In this document: piece by piece, positions 47,593 through 59,442 of the stretch
Layout: every line of letters starts with the position of its first letter
How positions within the stretch are numbered: position 1 is the first letter of the stretch
Assembly (NCBI RefSeq): GCF_963576675.1
Contig: NC_088917.1
Span: 77,176,610 to 77,240,609 of the forward strand
Direction of reading: 5' to 3'
DNA length: 64,000 bases
Origin: Euphorbia lathyris
Taxonomy: Eukaryota > Streptophyta > Magnoliopsida > Malpighiales > Euphorbiaceae
Position numbers and translations under genes: made by a program
The notes under the pieces: generated by a model
Seen by the model: the letters and a program-made list of their open reading frames with translations, nothing else
The model's database searches: none
What the model was told of the DNA's origin: nothing

Positions 47593-50500
47593 TTAGAAGA
47601 GTGAAGTTCCCTTGCCCTTCTTGTCTCCACCAATCTCAAAATGCTTGCACCTCTGCAGAAAAACGTAGCCAATCATCAGGCACTACAATATCATCGAGTA
47701 CACAATAATACGATTTACAGAAACAACACATCAAACACAACAACAGTATTTGACACTATTACAATTTCTGTTTCATTTATTTCATATATAATCATGTGTA
47801 GTGGTGGCAATTATCGTATCTGTGTCGTGTCAATTTCGGGTTAGTGTAAAAATGAGTCAACCGTAACCCAAACCAAAAACTTTATCATATTTACCTATTA
47901 GCAAGCCCCTTATCTTATCGAACATCTAAGACTGTAAAGATAGGTTAAGTTAGTGTTCGCCAATATCAATTGCTAGCAGAAGTCAGTTGCTTTGAGTTTA
48001 AAAACTATTGAATCAAACAATTGAATTCACTCTTACATCTGTCGAAGCCGGAGTGTAGATTTCGTAACAAGTAAGTTTAACATGTATGTAACATTAATGA
48101 TGAATTTTGAAAATGTAAGAGGATATGGTACAATTTTCAAATATTTTTATGCCATTTTTAGATTAATATGTTGGGGATCATATAATGTGTTTATGACCAT
48201 AGTTGTTTAAATCGAGATTCGACTCGTGACTCGAAATCTCATTTTGCGAATCGGGACTCGTGAATCGAATGGAATCGTAAGAGTCGGATCAAATTCAAAA
48301 TGCTATAAAAAAATTAATATTAACCATATTTAACTTTAAATATTAGTCCAAAAATGCGATTTTAATATCTAAATAGAAATTATATCAAGTTATAAAAGAA
48401 AGTAGAGACAGAATTTGTAAAGTGAAGAGCCATCCGATTGAAACCATTTGTGTTTCATAACTTCTGTACTTTTTTTTTTGTTTTTGTAAAGTGAATAGTC
48501 ATCTTCTTCTGCTGTATGTTTTTAAGTTGTTAAAAATTGAATTTTTTTTCTAAATGGTAGCCTGAATCAGCCGACTCGGGTGACTCGGTGAATCGGCCGA
48601 ATCAGTGGTGACTCGGCCGATTCATGAAGCTTCCGAGTGTACCATAGATACGACTCGAATTCTTCATGAATCGAATCGTACGAATCGACTCGCGACTCGT
48701 ACAATTCTAACAACTATGTTTATGACAATGCAGGATGTTCCAATAACATTTTGTAAGTAACAAATGTGAACTATAGAAACATGGAAAAATGTAACAATTA
48801 ATTTAAATATTTGTGTCATTTTTGGTTTAGTATGTCAACCCTAACCCAACCAAAAAATTTCAGTGTCAATCAAAAAATTACACATTACCTACTGATCTAA
48901 ACCCGAACACTAAAATTGTGAGTCGTGTAATTGGGTCAAATGTACTTTTACACCTCTAATCATGTGTAGTATATATATAATGAGTTTGACACCCCTACAA
49001 ACCCATTTTGAAACCACTACAAACAGCAAATATATAAAGAACACTTTTTAGCCAAGGCAAACCTTAATTGGATGCTGTGAGACATGCTTGCATCCTTGGC
49101 ATTGAAGCCTCAGAACAATCTTCTTTGTGGTTTTGGCCTGCACAAAAATTACAAACAGATTTAATGTTAGGCATGCTTCCCCCAATAGATAATAATGGAT
49201 TAGATGGAAGCCTAAGCAGTTAACTTCAACTATTCTGTGTCGTAAAATTCAATAATGCTCAGACCAAAAAGGAAAAAAGAAAAGGAAGACACCAAATGCG
49301 TCATAGGGTTCACCTTCTTGTGGAAGACAGGCTTTGTCTGCCCACCATATCCTGACTGTTTGCGATCATAACGCCTTTTCCCCTGAGCTGAAAGGCTATC
49401 TTTTCCTTTCTTGTACTGAGTAACCTTGTGCAAGGTGTGCTTTTTGCATTCCTTGCTCTTGCAGTAAGTTTTCTTAGTCTTGGGAACATTCACCTATGCA
49501 ATACAACTTATCATAAGGGAAACACTACAGACAAGAGTCTATTCACTTCAAAAGACATCAGCAAGCTAGTGTCTACTTTATTAACACATTTCCTCCCAAC
49601 AAAAATATGGATGGGGGAGAAAAATTCTTCCAATTCGATATGGAACCAGAACGACTAATAGCCCTTTGTTGCATTTGACTGAATGTAAACAATCATTTGA
49701 AATTGCTTCAGAATATTACCTCAAACAATAAATTAAAGAGTATTGGAGATTACTACGCACAACAGTCTATTACCTGGAAACAAGAATGGTTGTGGAAAAC
49801 CGAAAAGAAAATCCCGAAACATATTTATAAAAACATATAGATAAGTGGTACATAGGGGAAATGTGTAATAATAAAATATAATTACATATTTAAATTTTTA
49901 TTAACAATCATTTAAATAAGGACGTACATTCAATTTCTTGGTTATATACATCAATCAAAATTACATAAAGGGCGGTCCGGTCGCACTACGCGTCCCCGCT
50001 GAGTGAGGGTCCGGGGAGCGGTCCCACCACAAGGGTATACTGGGGCAAGTCATCCCTTGCCAATTTATTTGGCAAGAGGCCGCTCCTAAGACTCGAACCC
50101 GTGACCTCTTGGTCACACGACAACAACGTTTACCGTTGCGCCAAGGCTCGCCCTCATCAAAAAAAATTACATACAAGCCACAAAATAGAGGGGGAAAGAG
50201 ATTTTTTATTTTAAAAGCTTGTAGAAGATGATCTAGGAAAAGATTAGAGATTTGGCGAACATGCCATAAACATTAATTTAATTCTGAAAATTTCAGGAAA
50301 TGTGAAATGCTTTAAAATATTTCCAGAACACTAAAAATAAAAGTTTCCGTGCAACACATCCCATTACTAGGAATTATATTCTTTCTACTCATGCTATATC
50401 AGTTCCAATAACTCTAGTCTTCATCTTAGAAAAATAACAAATATTCAACTTTGGAGCATAAGAAATTCTTAACTAATGGCAAAAGGCTAACTCAAATGAG

Positions 50501-50816
50501 TAACGCATCTAAACCTTTCATGATGATTGTAGCAATTAACAATCGAGCAAAAGCACTAGTATTATCAGATCGAAAATGATAAGAAATGTTGCTAACCTAA
50601 TATACTTATTTTGGAGCAAAAACAAAGAGAAATCACAAGAGATTGAGTATAGGAAACTGAATCCTCCAAATCATATTTGCAGCTAAAACTCTTTTAAGTA
50701 CGGCCAAATCGGAAAAGCAAATGAAGGAGAAGAATTAAGAAACTCAACACAATTCAACCATGAAATCAGCTAAAACAAGATTCAGAATAAGAGGAAAGTG
50801 GAAAACGGCTTACCAT
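47593..50816 (-). CDS. RPL36A: 60S ribosomal protein eL42 (L36a/L44)
   Basis: Four coding exons: 50816-50814 (ATG only), 49493-49314, 49137-49063 and 47652-47593, giving 105 residues, the normal eukaryotic length. It begins [20 protein letters not shown] and ends KGTSLF. The four zinc-binding cysteines are present as C12-x4-C17 and C74-x2-C77. Residue 56 is Pro (GGQTKPVF), the cycloheximide-sensitive form at the E site of the 60S subunit. The start codon alone on exon 1 is usual for plant copies of this gene. Intron 1 (1.3 kb) holds an Au SINE and intron 3 (1.4 kb) a nested pair of DNA elements; splice sites are intact, so the gene looks functional. Confidence 0.95.
47803..48956. mobile_element. 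Outer DNA element in eL42 intron 3
   Basis: TAATCATGTGTAGT is present directly at both edges (47789-47802 and 48957-48970). The ends read GGTGGCAATTATCG and GTACTTTTACACCTC, and related sequence is found at 40590-41175. Phrases of the GTGTCGTGT/GGGTTA type resemble hAT-like plant repeats. The 14-bp direct repeat is longer than a standard hAT duplication. A second element (48198-48718) is nested in it. Confidence 0.65.
48198..48718 (+). mobile_element. 521-bp hAT-like element, complete, nested
   Basis: The inverted termini are CATAGTTGTT and AACAACTATG, and the subterminal regions are rich in GACTCG/CGAGTC. TTTATGAC is duplicated at 48190-48197 and 48719-48726. There is no coding capacity. 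It is inverted relative to the partial copy at 1-429. Confidence 0.88.
49968..50154 (-). mobile_element. Full-length Au SINE in eL42 intron 1
   Basis: On the minus strand it starts AGGGCGAGCCTTGGCGCAAC (box A region), has the box B GGTTCGAGTCT, continues AGGAGCGGCCTCTTGCC and ends ACCGGACCGCCC plus T. The length of 187 bp and this wording match the plant Au SINE. Near-identical AAAATTACATA occurs on both sides as a target duplication. It is in sense orientation with the eL42 transcript. Confidence 0.9.
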
Positions 50817-50829
50817 TGTGCTTGACCTC

Positions 50830-51003
50830 AGAAAACCCTAGAGAGAAGAAGAACAAAGAGCCGTCCCAGTGTCAGAATTGGAATCGGCTGAAGGATACGA
50901 ATTTACAGTAGAGTGGATTAGGGCTCCATTGTTGAGTTTTATGTCGCGTTTTGGGTTTGGGCTTGGGCTTGCGTTTTCCACTCTTCTTTGCCTTTGGGCC
51001 CAA
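50830..51003 (-). promoter_or_regulatory. eL42 leader and promoter motifs (telo-box, site II)
   Basis: AAAACCCTAG at 50830-50840 is a telo-box, and TTGGGCCCAA at about 50994-51003 contains site II (TGGGCY). Both are known to occur together upstream of plant ribosomal protein genes and to drive expression in dividing cells. Confidence 0.65.
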
Positions 51004-51683
51004 TCCTGCATTCATTATTATTATTGGGAAAATTACACAGAAATTTATGCCCCTACTTGGAATTAGTTGTTAGCTGATTATAGCTGTTAGTTGTTAGATG
51101 ATTACATTAGCTGATTTGACTAACTATTTGTATAACCTGTTTGGTAAAAATTAGCTGATTAATAATAGCGGTTTGTACAAAAAAACGAATAAGGACATTA
51201 ATTTTAGCGCAGGAAAAGAGGGAGTCTATCTATTAGGGTTAAAGAAATCCATTAATTTTAATATTCCAAAACGCTAATTGAAAAAACTTCTTTTAAGAAC
51301 TTTTTCTAAATTAGCGTTTTCATCACAAAACTCTCTTCCAAACCTCTCTCCACCGAACACTCCAATCAGCGGTTTCAATTGTTAATCTAAAGTTGGTCAA
51401 AACCGCTCTTTTTATCCCAAAACGCTATTTACCAAGCAGGGCCCATGTTTTAACAATTATTTACAACTATATCAAGTCATAATTTTGGATTATGTCAAAC
51501 TAGTAAAATTAGTACTTTTAATATATTTAAGGATTATAATTTATAAATTAGAAGTCTAGAATATATTTTTTAAAATTTATAATTTATGAAATAGAATCTA
51601 GAATTTTTAAACTATAATGTAAAATCATATTATATAAAGAATAATAATATATCAAGAATTAAACTTGGAAATATGACTTATCT

Positions 51684-51816
51684 AGTGCCCGCTATGGTTA
51701 CTTTGTTTTTTACAAAGTACCATTACTTGGTGTGGTTTTCACCATTGGATGTCCAATGGTGAAAACCACACCAAGTAATGGTACTTTGTAAAAAACAAAG
51801 TAACCATAACGAACAC
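51684..51816. mobile_element. Near-perfect hairpin MITE
   Basis: Positions 51693-51749 and 51752-51808 are perfect 57-bp inverted copies around two bases. The inversion extends imperfectly to about 51686 (GTGCCCGC) and 51816 (CGAACAC). TGACTTA lies near both edges, a possible target duplication. Confidence 0.85.
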
Positions 51817-51991
51817 CTGACTTTATGATATTCATGTATTTGACCCTTCATTATTTATGTCATTATTTTAGTTTAAATTTAAAAGCAAAAATTTGTAGTG
51901 TTTTATGATTATTTTATTTAAAAATATATATTCTCCCCAATAAATACTATTTAATTATTTCATCCAACTTTATGTAATGGTAATAAAATTT

Positions 51992-52507
51992 GGGCAAATT
52001 AAACTCATGGCCACTAAACTTTACGTATTTTAACATTGTGTGTATTGAACTTTAATTCTTAACATTATGATCACTTAACTTCACAATTTTTTAACACCAA
52101 TGACCATTCAATATCTCAAAATGACCGTTGACAGTCTCAAAATAAAAAAATTGAAGAGCTAGTGATATTTGAAAGAAATTTAATTCTTGAAAATTTTCGT
52201 TTTTGAGATCATTTATGTGTTGTATGATTAGGAGAGAGAGTGAATATTTAGAGAGAGAAATCTCCAAAAAATATAATTTTGAAAAATAAAAAATGTGTTT
52301 TCATGGTAGATGTCGTTCTGAACAACAGTAGTTCTTGAATATTTTCATTTTGAGGTCGTTAACAATCATTTTGAGGAATTAGTTAAAGTTTAGTGGCTAC
52401 CGGTATTAAAAAGTGTAAAATTCAGGGGTTATGCTGTTAAGAATTGAAGTTCAGTGACCGCAATATTAAAATGAGTAAAGTTTAATGGCCATGGGTATAA
52501 TTTACCC
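51992..52507. mobile_element. GGGTAAATTACACC MITE, copy 4
   Basis: The ends are GGGCAAATTAAACTCATGGC and GGGTATAATTTACCC. ATAAAATTT before and ATAAACTTT one base after form a near-perfect 9-bp duplication. The interior phrases (AAAATGACCGTTGACAGTC) match copies 1-3. Confidence 0.7.
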
Positions 52508-52519
52508 GATAAACTTTTG

Positions 52520-54330
52520 AAGTTAACTTTTTATATTAATCACTATTTTTTTATATAACATAGTCATTTATTTTTAAAAAAAAGAACTATAAAGTGGATT
52601 TTGTGTGGTGTGTGTTTGTCGTCGTTGTACCAAAAACAGTTTCAAGTATTGTATATTATTACTCTATTACGATCTATAATATTGAAGATACATATTCAAA
52701 CTTATTTGATGTACTTCTGGATTATACTTTTTTAATTACTTACGTCGAGAGATAGTTTTTTTCTATTAATGAAACAATTATATTTCTTCTAAAATAATTA
52801 ATAAATTAATTAAAAAAATTAAAATTTAACTTAACTTAGGGATCAGATAAAAAAAAATTACTAAATAATAATTCTAATTCACTATCATTAAAATATCTAA
52901 AATTATAGTAAAATCATGTTCTTTATTACTTAATTTCAGTATCAGTAATTTCAGTTCAGTTCAATTCAATTCAGTAATCAGCTTAGTTCGGTAATTATCA
53001 TTACTTATTATAATTATAATTATTTATTTATTATTATTATTATTATTAGAACCATTATTATTTTTATAAACTTTTTATTTTAATTATTGCTATTTTTAAA
53101 GGATTATTTATTTTTCAGTTTTAGTAACTTTTAGTTCAGTTCAGTAGTATCTAGTTCTATTCCGTTCAATTCAGCTAATTTTAATAAAAAAGAACAGAGC
53201 CTTAACCAGTTAAAAGTATTGATGCTCACTGGAGTTTAGACAAGATTTCTAGTCACTAAACTTTATTTTTGCGGCCGATATACATCAAAATTATCAAATT
53301 TGAATGTGAATAGGAAGCGTGGATTAATCTAAATTAATTTTATTAGTTACATATTTTATTTTTCTATTTATAATAGGAGAAAACTTCATCATACTATCTT
53401 TTTAACACGTGATGATAATTTGATAGTTAATCAATAGGCTCACCATCCCTGTAGTTTTTCCGATGTAAAATTTGATGAAAAACAAGCAAAGAGACTTAAA
53501 TAAATAAATGTGAAGCCTTCAGATGTATTGCGAAGTTGGTCTATTTAAATGCAAATTAAAAGTATAAAATGCATAATGTATATCTGAAATGCAAATATAT
53601 TGACAAAAATGCAAATTGTTTTCATTTTTATAAAATCAAGCAGTAAAGCTAAAAGTAGACAGTGGTGTAAAATTCAAATATCCATAGAGTTTGGGTTCAA
53701 AATGCAGCATAACAGTTTAAAGTGATATTGCTGCCAAATATCTCTATATCACATGAACTATGTGTCATTCTATCAATAAATGGATCTCAACTTAATTGAT
53801 CTAACAACTTGATAGATCTAACACGGGGTTTAGATGTGTATTGTCTTGTAGAGATTACTTGTCTCAACATTCCCCTCCTTACAATCTCGCGGTATTTGTG
53901 CATATATTGTTTGCAGTATCAACTCAACATATGGTGAGATCATATAGATCAAATTTTTCTAACAATGCTCTAGGAAACATCGTACATCATTGCGATCAAC
54001 AATACATACTACTTTGCTAAAAGCTTTGTTTGGACCGTCTTTTGCTTGCATTGACATACATAGGTCAAACGAAGTTGAATCAACACCTACAGAAGTGTAA
54101 ATTCTCTGTCTTTTACCTCTCCAACTTGATTTTTGTTGCAACCCGAAACAACTATAATTTACCACTCACATATCTCATTGTATTTGCAACTTTTTTTTCC
54201 ATTGACCATTCCACGAGATCAAACAAATAATGAACTGTATGCACATACTTCTCCTGAAATGAGCAAAATTCATTGTCAATATATCATATTAAACAATGAT
54301 ATAGAGTACTTTTTAATTAGCGTCGTATTT
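52520..54330. other. AT-rich spacer, no gene seen
   Basis: It contains an (ATT)n run at about 53028-53048 and repeated TTCAGTTCAGTTCAATTCA phrases at 52935-53180. No credible reading frame. Confidence 0.4.
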
Positions 54331-54332
54331 TG

Positions 54333-54765
54333 GCAAACTCATGCACATTTTGGTAATTACAGAACACTAAACCACAATGGGTAGTTCGCCATTCCTGAAA
54401 ACGCGAAATGCAATTTTATCAACTGGATCGCAATTTATTCAAGTTGCGAAATAATAATGTTAAAAATTACTTTCCAATTAGGCTAGTAGGTTCGCAATTG
54501 GCTATATGTGAAATTAAATTAGACTGCATTAACTTCGCATTTTGACAAACTCAATACGCATTTTGGCAATTGCGAACAACTAAACCACAATAGGTAGTTC
54601 GCAATTGTGATCAGACGTTCCCAATTCCTAAATGCGGAACATTTTTTTATCAATTGGATCCCAATTTATTCAAAATACAAAATAATAATAATGTTAAAAA
54701 GGTAGTTCACAATTTATTGAGGTTTGCAATTGGTAATATGCAAAGTGAAGAAAACTATATTAAAT
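54333..54765 (+). repeat. Two diverged ~210-bp tandem units
   Basis: Both units carry TTTTGGCAAACTCA, AACTAAACCACAATGGGTAG, TTCGCAATT and AATAATAATGTTAAAAA in the same order. A third partial start follows at about 54715. It is non-coding. Confidence 0.65.
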
Positions 54766-56915
54766 TATTTCACTAGTGAATTCATAAATTGCGAATTTAA
54801 AAGAGAGACCAAATTTAATCATCAATGATCAAATAAAGCTTAGACATTAAGATCCCTATGATCAAACTGTGTAAATGAAAAAAATTGATTGACTCTATTC
54901 ACGAATACAAGTTCTTAGTGAGAAATATAAGGCTACCAATTTTTGATACGAAAACATGATTTATGATTCATTTAACACAACGATTATAACACGACAAATG
55001 GGACACTTGTATGCATATAATTTGCAGGGAAGACAATCTTATATATATATATAGGATTTGGAAGGAGAAATCTTATTACAATCCCAATCACTGCTGATTT
55101 TGGGTTATCAATAGTTTCAAGTGAATAAAGTTCATAGAAACAAAGAAACAATTCCACAGCCAAAAAAAGAAAATTACAGGGTAGTGAAAATGTGTAATGG
55201 TAACCCAATGACTGAATCTAATGTTTAAACAAAACAAAAGACATAATACAAGAAAATTAAAATCCAGCAGCAAATGAAATAGTACATTTTCTACAAATAT
55301 TTGTCCACGTAAACGAAAAAATATTGTAGCTCGAGAGCCCTACAGATTCACGAGCCCTACAGATTCACAAACTTCGTATATAGAATAACAGAAATTTCTG
55401 CTTAAAAGTCTAAAAATGCACTTAGTGCACACTCTCAATAAGTAATTACATACACCAATAAGCAAAGAAGACCATATATACCAAATACCTTACCTTATTC
55501 CCGGAATTCCAGTCTCGAAAAGTGATGCCCTCGTCCTAGTGTGCTTAACACAAATGTTTCTCCTACTACAAGGAAGAGTTTCCAGTGCGATCCGAAGGAA
55601 TTCCCAATTGAACTGCTTTTTATATGTTAGCATCTCCATCTCCATATCGAATAAGGTACAACTTGTCGCAAAAAGTCAGTCATGATCCAACTAAGTTCAT
55701 ATTCCAAATGAATCCAACAAACCTGCATAAGGCAGCAACTTTTTTGAGCTTAAAACATAATAAAAAGCAGCTCAGAATATAAATAAAAATAACGATGCTA
55801 GCAAATATCTAACTACTTTACAATACTTCCATAGATGCATGATATTGGTACTCAAATCACTAGGATATGCATGGGGAAATACAATGAGAAGGAGAAGCGT
55901 TATCTAAGAGATTCGTGAAGGACTAAAAGTTCCAAGGCATTTCTATAAAGCTAATCTTTTAGATAAGGCTTCTCTTTTTTTTCATTCTGTTGTTTCATGT
56001 GTGCATTAATATGAAAACACACCCTCAGTACATCCATGTGTAAGCATACACTGATGAATTTCAATTAAAGATTCATGAGAATGAAACGAAAAAGAAAAAG
56101 AGGAAAGAAAATCCACTAGACCGCTAATCTCTCTTACATTTTCAGGTTAACTTTTTAAAATTTAGACTTATCGTTGGACAACCTCAATTAAGTCTGCATA
56201 ATAATAAGACTAGACAATCTTAGTCACTGCACCACAAAATTGACTTCAATTACTGTGGGTACCTACATCTAACAGTTGATTAAGATACTATGACTTACTA
56301 GTTTACCTGGTTCAGAAGTGAGGAACTTGCTTTCGAGATATTAAGACGGTCCAACACTCAATCTATTCTCAAGGTTCTAGACTTGCAGGGACCTTTCCAT
56401 TACTAATTCAGCAAATGGAAAATTGCTTCATTTGTTTCCTCGTCAATCCCCAAGACAAATGATACTCTAACTATACATATGTTTTGAATTTTGACACCAA
56501 AAACTACTGCTTTATACAGATAGGTATTCAGGAATTAAGGCACTTAACATCAGAAAGAGACTACAATGTTGGACCCAACCCCAAAATCCGAAAACTTGCA
56601 AGCATGAATTTATAGATATATTCGATTTTGTAACTCTAATCATACACTTTAATCTGTAACAACTAGGTCCATGAGTAAGCACATTCCTCTGCTAAATGAG
56701 GGCAAAGCTTGTACGCTAACATCTACTACTGAATGGGACTCCCAAGAGGTCTCTCACCCTATGAAATTTCTGTTCTCTCAAACATTCAATCTGCAAAACT
56801 ACAGCTTTTTATTACAAGATTACTTCACCAATTCATCTCAACATTCACAACTGCCTTGTGGCATGATTACTACCTCTTATGTCTTGATACAAATATTAGC
56901 ACACAAAAGCATGTG

Positions 56916-57003
56916 ACAACTACAACAACAACAACAACAAAGCCTTAGTCATGAAATGATTCGGGGTCGGCTAACATGAACCATCATAGAGAACCGTGAA
57001 ATA
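56916..57003 (-). mobile_element. 3' tail fragment of an RTE LINE
   Basis: It is nearly identical to the 3' end of the RTE at 43621-43700: a (CAA)n run followed by AGCCTTAGTC, GAAATGATTCGGGGTCGGCT and ACCGTGAAAT. It is a short 5'-truncated insertion. Confidence 0.8.
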
Positions 57004-57270
57004 CATCATTTAGGACCTATGTTCTCGCACCCAAAATAACTTAGTTCCACTAAAATCAAATATCTCTATAGGCCAAACCATGAATACAGAAATAGAACAA
57101 AAAAAATATATATATATTCTAAATAGTACTACCAAAATATAAAATATCCTAAAAAAAACCTAAGAAATAGGAAATAAGTTGTCAAGTTTCCTATTACTAA
57201 AGGGAAAATAATAATTGTTAAGAGGCTCTCCCTTCCAAGGACTTCAGTGAAAGGCTCATGTTACACCTAA

Positions 57271-57440
57271 AAAAAAAGGGGGCGGCCCGGTGCTCTACGC
57301 GTCCCCGCTAAGCGAGGGTCCGGGGAGGGGTCCCACCACAAGGGTGTACTGGGGGCAAGCCTTCCCTTGCCAATTTTTTTGGCAAGAGGCCGCTCCTAAG
57401 GCTCGAACCCGTGACCTTCGGTCACACGACAACAACGTTT
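57271..57440 (-). mobile_element. Au SINE, 5'-truncated before box A
   Basis: It matches 49968-50125: the tail and AAA run, GGCGGCCCGG, CGCTAAGCGAGGGTCCGGGG, GGCAAGAGGCCGCTCC and the box B region. It stops at AACAACGTTT, so the box A portion (about 30 bp) is missing. Confidence 0.88.
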
Positions 57441-59442
57441 GGAGGAAAATAGATTTCATTGGTTCTCTTAGCAACAATTTATATGACTTGCCATATGCTC
57501 CAAGACCATATGATTTTGATTGGCGGGCCCAATATCCACATGATGCATTTGCCGCATAATGCAGACATAAACACGACTTGTACATGTATACAATGCAAGC
57601 AAAAGATGTTACAATGCAAAAATATTATTTAAGATAAATATGAAAAATTGACACGATAGTAGATGGGTTGAAATAATAAGGAAAATTCATGATAAACAAT
57701 ATTTGCATGTTATATCTCAGATAGAGTAGGGCACCCAAAAACAATAAAAACAAACAAACAGAAAAAGCACAGATTTCATTTAAGCACTTCTCATGTCAAA
57801 GAACCAAAATTCAACTGGAGAAATAAGCAAGAAGCAACTGATCACCAAGTTTGGACCAGCAAGGTCTGAAGTTTGAGAGAGAACCATGGCAAGGCTTAGG
57901 GAAGACGTCTTTTCTTTTCTTTTCTCAATCATTTAGCATTAATCTTCAATTTCAGAAATTAGCAATATTAATAAGAAAAGATGAATCTCTCTCCAATCAG
58001 ATGGCAACTTATATAAGCAGACTTGAGTGACGATAAGTAACATAGAATTTTTGTATTAGAAACATCATTCCAATCTTCAAAATTGTAGAAAATGTAAGAG
58101 GTCAATGTCAAAAGGATGTCACATTTGCCATAATGTTAGCAAATACAAGCTCAAAGAAACTCATCAACTACCCTATATTTTAGTCAGTGTACTGTTATCA
58201 GTCAAGCAGTGGACCAATAAAAACAACTCTCTTGAAAATTTGCAGGCACATGGGCCAAACAATCTCAAGTAGCCTAGGTAGTCTTTCAAGAACATTACAT
58301 AAGGATGAAACAATTATTAAGATTCAAATCAGAATTTGAATTGCTAATTAAATATTTTCCTAGCTGTAGCGCCTAAGGATCCTAAACCAGCGATCTAAAT
58401 TGGATGCAAAGCTATTTATCTATGTCGCATGAAAACTATTTTTCATTAGCGTTTCTGCTTTTCGTGTCCGTTTATTTTCCGTTTTCGTTACCACTTCCTA
58501 GCTATATTTCTTTAGAAATAACGTGTTTCCCAGTGTCCGTTTCCATCTCCATTTCAGTTCCCATTTCCGCTTCCATGCAAATAGCTATTTATTGATTTCC
58601 AATATCTATTTGATTCTCTAGTCTATTTAATTATTATATCTAAACTTCATTTTCTTAGGAATAAAGATGTGTAGCAATCTGAAGTGATGTCATCTGGATA
58701 CAGCTAAGCAAGACAGACTGTAGGTCTGCTGAAACTTATAACAGATGGACCACATACTAGTATACATAAAGACACCTTTACTACACAGGTTACTTTTGGA
58801 TAAAAAAATGTTCTAAAGGTCGCAACAGTATGACTGACAAATCCCGATACTAACATCTATCAATTAAGCAGGTAAATTTTGTATCCCTTCACAGAATTAG
58901 TTTATTTACCAACTATATTACAGGAAGTAAGGAACTCGTAAAATGGCGCATTTCCTATCCTAACAGGTTCAGGACAAAATCAGACTAAAAGCAGCATTTC
59001 CCTAATTGGTTAATAAGATGATTCCAAATAAATAAGGTGGAAGAAAGACAGTTTAGGTGCAATTGTAAGGCAGCGGCTTCCATACCAAGCACATGCACAA
59101 GCAAACAAAAGAAATTTAAGAAAAGACATTTCAGTAGAACACCATGATCAGAAACATGGTGGTCTGTCTTCATATTTACCAATAATATCAACATAAAGAA
59201 CAAAGATTATCTTCATTCAAATAAAAAAAATGAAGTTCTTATCCAGTTTCCATAACTAACTGAAGAGAAAAACACAAAAATGCTAATAATACGTCCAATG
59301 AATCAAAAGAGAAAGAGTGAATTCGTGTAATTGTAACAGGAGCAACATTAGTACAATAAGTCGTACATTTATCAATTATCATGAATAAATTTTGGAGAAG
59401 AATGTGCATTACCTGCCAAGCAAATCCCACAGTGTAAATCAA

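Larger units (their letters stand above)
54780..59442. other. Intergenic or 3' untranslated region of the hyccin gene
   Basis: No protein-coding frame is credible here apart from the two repeat fragments listed separately. A GT donor-like GCAG|GTAATG just after the hyccin stop (about 59410 on the minus strand), and GC-richer patches at 55500-55720, leave open an intron-containing 3' UTR; this is inference. Confidence 0.35.

Noticed and set aside
50085..50154. tRNA gene
   Set aside because: Box A and box B are present but the sequence cannot form a tRNA cloverleaf and continues as an Au SINE.
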